Shown here one piece after another: positions 57,399 through 64,000 of a DNA stretch of 64,000 nucleotides (position 1 is the first letter of the stretch; each line of letters begins with the position of its first letter). The position numbers and the translations under genes are program-made. Source of the stretch: Diatrype stigma (lineage: Eukaryota; Ascomycota; Sordariomycetes; Xylariales; Diatrypaceae); assembly GCA_022225965.2 (NCBI GenBank), contig JAKJXP020000016.1, forward strand, positions 310,001 through 374,000, read 5' to 3'. The notes beneath the pieces are model-generated. The model did not search any database and was not told where the DNA came from. It saw only the letters and a program-made list of their open reading frames with translations.

Positions 57399-58864
57399 AT
57401 GGCCTCTTTTAAACTAAACCTGGCAGCAGTTGCCACACTGTTCACGTCATCCGCTCTCGCTGGTTTTGACCCTTCATCACAGGCCAATGTAGCTGTATAT
57501 TGGGGTATGTGATCGCGTTTGGTCCTCGAGATTATAGGGTTAACTCATAGATATAGGCCAAAACTCAGCCGGCACGGCGACCTCACAAGCACGCCTCGGA
57601 GAGTACTGCGATAGTAAGAGCCCGTCACATGAACGTTGATGGACAGTGCTGACACTCTTGCCACAGACGATGAAATCGATGTATGTCCTTATACTTTTAC
57701 CCTTCGAGCTACAAACACTGATATCTCGCTCCCCCTAGATTATTCCTATAGGGTTCATGAACGGAATAAGTCCCCAGATTCTGAACTTCGCCAGTGCTAC
57801 GGATCAGTGCACCCCGGTAGATGGCACACAAACATTTATATGTCCAGAGATCGAGTAAGTCCTGAAGATCATGACCATGCTCGTGCGCTCCTAACCTATC
57901 ACAGGGAGGATATCAAGGCATGCCAAGCCAAGGGCAAGACGATCTTGATGTCCCTCGGGGGCATGACTTACTCACAAGGTGGCTTCTCTGATGCCACTGC
58001 GGCGCAACAGGTAAGCAGTTCATTCTTTCCGTCTTCTCAACTCTGGGTACGACGAACAAATGCTAACGCGAGAACGTCATCCAGGCGGCCGACCAAGTAT
58101 GGGATCTATTCGGCACCAACACCGCCGCCGCCAACCGCCCCTTCGGCTCCGCCGTGGTGGACGGCTTCGACTTCGACTTCGAGGCCAGCACGCAGAACTT
58201 CGCGCCCTTCGCGAACCAGCTGCGCTCGCACATGGACGCGTCGGGCAAGACGATGTACCTGTCGGCGGCGCCGCAGTGCGTGTACCCGGACGCGGCCATG
58301 AACGACATGCTGAACGGCGCCGTCTCGTTCGACTTCATCATGATCCAGTTCTACAACAACTGGTGCGGCGTGACCAACTTCCAGCCCGACGCCGCCGAGG
58401 ACCCGTACAACTTCGACGTCTGGGACACGTGGGCCAAGCAGACCAGCAAGAACCCGAGCGTCAAGGTCCTGATGGGCGTGCCGGCCAGCGCCGACGCCGG
58501 CGGGGGCTACATCGCCGCCGCCCAGCTCGACCCCGTCATCCAGTACAACAAGCAGTTCTCCAGCTTCGGCGGCGCCATGATGTGGGATATGTCGCAGCTG
58601 TACACGAACAGCGGCTTCCTCGACACCGTGTACGCCTCCCTGAACGACGGCAGCGCTCCCGCCGAGCCGGCTCCAACGTCCACCACTACCACTGCCACTG
58701 CCACCACCACCACCACCACTACGGGGCCCTCACCTACGGAGCCCTCGCCTACGGGAGCGGTCCCTCACTGGGGACAGTGTGGAGGTGATGGCTATACCGG
58801 CCCGACAGATTGCGAGGCGCCTTACACATGCCAAGGCAATGAATGGTGGATGTCGTGCCAGTGA
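57399..58864 (+). CDS. Secreted GH18 chitinase with C-terminal CBM1
   Basis: Class III-type endochitinase that cuts chitin outside the cell, 392 aa. Exons are 57399-57504, 57557-57613, 57667-57680 (14 nt), 57739-57854, 57905-58010 and 58085-58864. The signal peptide is [20 protein letters not shown] with cleavage after SALA. The catalytic barrel starts [20 protein letters not shown] and includes [29 protein letters not shown] and the active-site DGFDFDFE (DxxDxDxE with the acid Glu). It also has [13 protein letters not shown] and [18 protein letters not shown] Thr/Pro-rich linker leads to a fungal-type carbohydrate-binding module ([16 protein letters not shown] to WWMSCQ) with four Cys and aromatic binding residues. 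The many short exons at the 5' end and the GC-rich last exon contrast strongly. The microexon is required by the conserved sequence between YCD and IIPIGF. Confidence 0.92.
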
Positions 58865-61800
58865 TTTTCGAGTTCTCGACCTCCCCCCCTTATGTTGCAT
58901 TTCTACATCAAGGGACCACGATTTATCAGAGATGTGGTGAAAGCTTCTAGATTCGTCATTTGACAGTTCCTTGTATATATTGTTTATGGGTTTGTGAAGT
59001 TTCTGTACATTTTTGTATATTTTTGTATATATTCAATCAGTTCATCAATTCCTTGAATATCTTCGGATCTTTGGAAAGACTTGACATCTTTACACTGGGA
59101 GGTATCCATACAATTTCATGTTGGCCTTCTAGTGGCTAGTCCACTAGACCACTTAAGCTCCCTGTAGTACCTCAGCTTTCTCCTTTCTACTTCCAAGAAA
59201 CAAGGGCACCCCTGGCATTTGTCTACTCTAGCATATCACTCGATTAGTTCCAAGTTTGGGTAATGTCCGGGGTGCTCTATGGCCTATATATATTGATACT
59301 ATTGAACAGTACTATTTGGCTGATCCGCTGTCGATATCATTCAAAGAACTTCACTGCGATGTCGCGGCCTACATAGACTATTTGTCTCGAAGGCACGAGG
59401 CGGGGATAATCTCACCGCCAAGTTGAGCCTATTGGTGCTGAAACTATTGACAAGTATATGTAGGTCGACGTGTTAGATACGGGCACGTCCCGGTCTTACG
59501 GATACTAGCAGAGTCCAGACCATTAGGAAGCCCGGGCCACGGATAACCGGCAACACCAGCCGGATGAGGAGGGGCAAACCACCAGAGTAAAACAAAGTTC
59601 CGTTCCAGTCAACTGAGAAAAGAACACGATCTAGACATTGTTATCAACCCTCTCATACGCTGAATCGTAGCTACGCCGCAGCCGCTGGAATAAGGGCGGC
59701 CATCCTATTCTGGGGATCGAACGACCAAGAGGTCTAGAAGGCCCTTTGGAGCTCCCGTCGTAGTAATCTAGAATCATGTCCGCACTCATCTAACCACACA
59801 CACCCGATCAGATAACAGATCGCGAAACTCGCTTGAACCGAGCGGGGCCTTAACCCATCCATTCGGGTCGCTTGCTCGCACGCTATTCGCTACAGCAACT
59901 TCCCCGTCAGCCCAACACGCTGGCACGACCCGCTATTGGCACGGATGCCTTGCCCTTTTCGGAAATTCGGAGTTCGCTTAGCGATCTGGCGTGGCCGGGG
60001 TTATACATCGCTTCGACGGTCCCGAGGTCGGCTGTTGTTCTGATGGCAGATGGGTGCTTGCTTATAAAGACCACACCCCCCGTCCCCTCCCCAGCGCTCT
60101 GGGATCTGGTTTGCGAGAGCGACTTCGAACTGGGAGCTGGACCGAGACGCGAGTAGTACGGAGAGCTGAGCAGGAGAAAAATAAAGGGGTTTCAACACAA
60201 CATGCAGCAAGCCGGTAGATTCGTAACGCAACACAGCGGAACATACTCGGATTCGACACGTCGATGGATGTCGGCCATCTCCCGTTGTGGTTGCACTATA
60301 TCTAATCGACGTTCTTGCCATCGGTTTCAAAGCAGCATATCCTACCCATGGGCTTCAATCAGCAGCCGCAACGACTTAACCTCCGATATAGACGTCGATG
60401 ACTCAACCGAAGACATTCCGAAGACGAAAGTAACACTTTGCTATCTCCCACTCACCAGAAGTTGGTGAGAACAACCTATCACTATGGCCGCAGGAGGAAG
60501 TTTGACCGCATTTCAACCTAACGCGCCATGGTTGATATATCCACCGGGAAACGGCAGGGAGGTCGATAAGAAAGAAAGGGGGGCAGTATCCAAGTGGAAT
60601 AGGGCTCAAGTGGTAAAAGGGGGTGGGAGTGAAAGAGATGAGAAAGTATTGACGTACATGGAGTGACCGCGCCCGTTGCGGACAAGGAGGCTGTGGACCA
60701 AGAGTCAACGCCTTTTACCAACTCGACACAGTCACATCACGAGACACTTCACATGTCATGACGATATGTCTGCCCCTGAAAGGACGGTGACAGCTCCAGG
60801 CGGTCGGAACCCCCCACACGCAAATAATCAAGGTACTGTAACTTCGATTGGCACGAATACGACCTGGCTCGTGGCTGGTGCCCTGCTCGATGCATATAGC
60901 GGCTTCTCCCATACTGCAGCGCATCGTATCGCAACATGTACCACGTCGTTTGAAGGGCAGAACCACAACCCCCTCCCCAACGCGAAATCTCAAAGGCCGC
61001 TGGCCATACCTACAGCGTGACATGACACGACGCCCGGCTAGAGAGGACCATTTCATGCTACTATACCTGCCCAGGACGAGTTGGTTATTCATTTACATTT
61101 TAGACCGGCTATGTAGCGAAGAACATGGGCAGCCCGACAGCCATCGCATGCACCCGGGTCGATCTCAGCATGGGACTAGCTACTCTATCACTCGGCAACG
61201 CCAAACTAGGTAGCCCAGACCCGTCGACACCGAAAGAACCGACATATGTTGGTACTTGCCTATATATGCCTGATGTACCTTCAGCGGTGCGATGATCCAG
61301 ACCGGGGCCCGAGATGCCGACCCAAACCACCGGCTACATAGATGCAACATGCTATGTAATTGACTAGAGAACATGCCCGGATATGCAGTGTAAGAATCAG
61401 CGAAAGGTCCGGGCCATGCCTACATATGTCGGTAGGTCCATATGTATGTATACGCGTATGAAATCGCACGTCATTCGACTAGCTCATCAAACGAAGGCGG
61501 GCATTGGCATTGTCGTCGTCGTTGCCGCATGCCGAGACGTAGATCCCATTCCCCGGCAACGATCACCCTATATTCACGCTTTTGCCCCCTTCCCAAACCA
61601 CGCCAGCATGGCTGGGCTTCGCTAGCCGCACCAGTGAAATATGCTCACCCACATGATCCTCCCACTTCCGAGCTCTAGTCAACCGATTGCCTGCTACGGT
61701 TGGAGCAGTAGCACCGGGGCCGAGCTGACCAGACCGAAGCCTTCGTGAATGGCTGAGATATCAAATATCGACTTCCAACTAAGTGACTTACGCCTGGGCG

Positions 61801-64000
61801 TGAGCCTGGTCCTGGGACCTACCTATAGTCCCAAACTCGACCGACGGGCGCGGCGTGGGCGTGGGCATGTGTGGTGCCGCTTAGGTCTCTACATGTCTGT
61901 CTACTCCTCGGCGGGAATTCTACGACGATGACTGTGGAGCGAGAAATGACCTCGCCTGCCACGATGCCGTCATACCTACCGCTCTTGTCCATTCTCAATA
62001 AGGCATAAGGGTGCGAACGCGAGGCTGATCTCATCCTCGGCCTCGAATGTGTTGTCTGTATGTAGTAACATAGAAAAGGGGTAGTGGGCTCAAGAGAAAC
62101 TGACACGGCGAACAGTTAATTCCAAGTGTTATCTAGAAGGGGCGGGGGCACATGTGCCAATCGACTTCCATAATGGACATTGCTGACTTCGTCAAGAGCT
62201 CGTCATGAAGTCGTGTTGGCCGTGAAGGCTCCCATGCCAAGGTCTGGATCTCACAACATTTCTACCTACTTACCTGCCGCGGATTGGGTGTATAGGCGAC
62301 CCGGAAGTATAACACCAACGGTACATCTCAGAAAGGACTGGGGCTACTCATACATAGGTCCGCGTTCCTGTTCATGTCCTTACACTTCACCTAGGTGGAA
62401 GCATGCAAGCTTCAATCGCTGCAATGTTAACTTTCGGCTGACTTAACCAGCAAGGCAGTTCATGTTCTTGCAAGCGCTGGCTAGGACACTTGTATCCCAG
62501 AATTTAGCAACGACATGCAAATGCTACTAACTATGATGCAGGAAGCACGAAACGTCGTGCTAGGTCAACACATTCGGTAGGGAGTCGTGGACCTGTTCGT
62601 TCACAAGAGGTTATGCCCCGTAGACCGTTGATACTCTTCAGGACCTTGACTTCGGTGACTACCCGCTCAGTACCTAGATCCATTGCAAAACTATGTCTAA
62701 AAGCTAGTCAACCGTGGATTTCAAGTCACTAGGAATTCTTAATTCCATGAGGTATATGGTCGGCGGGACGGTTTTTGGCCGTAAAATCACGGCAAGAAAC
62801 CACCTGGATGATGATGAAACTGCGCCGAATTACAATGCTACCGGGCAGTTTCTGTCTCGCACAGACATAGGTACCTCGCTACTCACAGCTTGATTCTATT
62901 AAGGGACTCAACGCATTACAAGGATACAGTATCATCATTCGCGTCATCCGTGTTTACTGAATCTGGTCGGGTATCTGTTCACTGCACCGACTCCTCTTCG
63001 GAAGGGCGCTCGACTGTCACCGACCCCCGCCCCCTCTCGGCTCCGCAGACAAGCTCGGGCTTTTCCGTACGCTTCCGCGCCTTTCAGTCACTATCGCCAG
63101 TGTCCGCTTAGGGTGTACGGCGCGGGCTCAGCGAGTCTATCGTAAGCTCCGAGACTTTTAGCGCACTCGGCAGACACGGACTCCTCGGTCTTTTGCATCT
63201 GGCCAAGCCACCGCATCGTCCGCGGCCTCCGGCGGGGCGGAGACGGATGTGGGCCAGGCAAGCCCGGAGCTGTCCGCCACTGACCCCTCAGGGTTTAGGG
63301 GTTTCAGATGAGCAGGGCTGAGGAGGCACTTGATAGACCAGAAGTGGCTCGTTCATCACACCGAGATGGGGGGAGGGGCGGGGGGAGGCTGTGGAAGAGA
63401 GGGGGCTGTGGATTGCAGACTTAGCTAATCAACCTTGCACATAACGATACCCAACACCAAGGCCGTAAAGTGCCATTCAGTTAGATCTGGTGAATACGAA
63501 ACGCCTAGGTATCGTATATCGTAGAAGTTGTTCATTGTAACATCGCTGCTTCGTAGTCCAGGGAACGCCATTACCGACCGACTGATTAGTCTGCCTGTGC
63601 AATGCAGATTGCGATCTTCGGTCACGTACTATATCTTGGCGTTTGACCACCGTATAGGTGCATGTCTATCCAGCTATCCTACTTGTTGGGTATGGCTGCT
63701 TCCATCTAGCCGCACCATTTACCGAGACGGCGATCTTATTGACCAAGCTGGCCATGCCTTGCATTCTCATGCTGGCCATGCCTTGCATTCTCATGCTGGC
63801 CATGCCTTGCATTCTCATGCTGTCCATATGCAGATATGGTACAGTGCAGATCTGGCTCTCGTACGAGTCGTCTTCCTGATCTATCCTACATCGGAACGCG
63901 GGCGAGTCAGTGGTTCTGCTTCGACTTGCGTTGCCTGGTCTGGTGGCTTACATCGTTGCCCGTCAGGCTGCCTGTAAGTGAGTACCTAGTTACGTCTGAT
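58865..64000. other. 5-kb stretch without a recognisable gene
   Basis: Reading both strands gives only short open frames (up to about 150 codons) without similarity to known families. CG content is higher near 62990-63260, where a Ser-rich + frame (62890-63111) ends without recognisable domain. The right end holds a 24-bp minisatellite. I found no tRNA or rRNA in it. Confidence 0.5.
63747..63818. repeat. 24-bp minisatellite, three perfect copies
   Basis: The unit GCTGGCCATGCCTTGCATTC plus TCAT is present three times in perfect tandem, with a partial fourth copy after it. As 24 is a multiple of three, an open + frame (63528-63977) reads through it as repeated HAGHALHS, which has no known family. 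Confidence 0.9.

Noticed and set aside
58060..58788. 242-codon + frame overlapping the chitinase
   Set aside because: Arg-rich alternative frame of the GC-rich chitinase exon. The 58085-58864 frame carries the catalytic motif and CBM1.
1..64000. CRISPR arrays, operons or bacterial ribosome-binding sites
   Set aside because: The sequence is clearly eukaryotic (spliced fungal genes). No spaced direct-repeat array occurs.

Overview
The window is nuclear DNA of a filamentous ascomycete (Pezizomycotina). Genes carry short GT-AG introns (about 50-240 bases) with CTAAC/CTGAC-like branch points, coding exons are GC-rich, spacers are poorer and full of TACCTAGGTA-type words, and the gene content (COP9 subunit, RAX1, highly reducing PKS, Pth11-like receptor, CBM1 chitinase) is fungal. 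A Sordariomycete is my best guess, from general gene style only. All gene models are my own splicing by reading-frame logic and have no transcript support.

Left part (1-11 kb): the 3' end of an AtuA-like/DUF4387 gene, a quinate/sugar-type MFS transporter with a 13-nt microexon, a broken 3'-5' exonuclease-like gene, a YPT35-like PX protein, an Mpv17/Sym1-family protein and a short-chain dehydrogenase. Middle part (11-30 kb): a decayed TPR (NLR-type) relic, then a housekeeping block with COP9 subunit 7, RAX1, ribosomal protein eL31, a UBE2C/Ubc11-type E2 and the CHK1 kinase, followed by a Liz1-type MFS transporter and a truncated alkaline-ceramidase relic. A four-exon gene of unknown function sits alone at 32.3-33.4 kb.

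The main feature is a polyketide gene cluster at 34.9-51.3 kb, possibly to 53.5 kb: FAD monooxygenase, carboxymuconolactone-decarboxylase-like protein, a five-exon highly reducing PKS (KS-AT-DH-cMT-ER-KR-ACP, 2526 aa), an FSH-type serine hydrolase divergent from it, a dead SDR, a 14-TM-type MFS exporter and a Pth11-like membrane protein. The PKS has no release domain, so the hydrolase is the likely release enzyme. The monooxygenase and decarboxylase-like protein would tailor the chain, and the MFS protein would export the product. The PKS enoylreductase looks inactive from its NADPH-binding loop, so a C-methylated, at least partly unsaturated chain is expected. No cluster transcription factor is visible.

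Right part (53.5-64 kb): a gene-poor stretch with a possible solo LTR and hairpins, a secreted GH18 chitinase with a C-terminal CBM1, then 5 kb in which I recognise no gene, only a 24-bp minisatellite.
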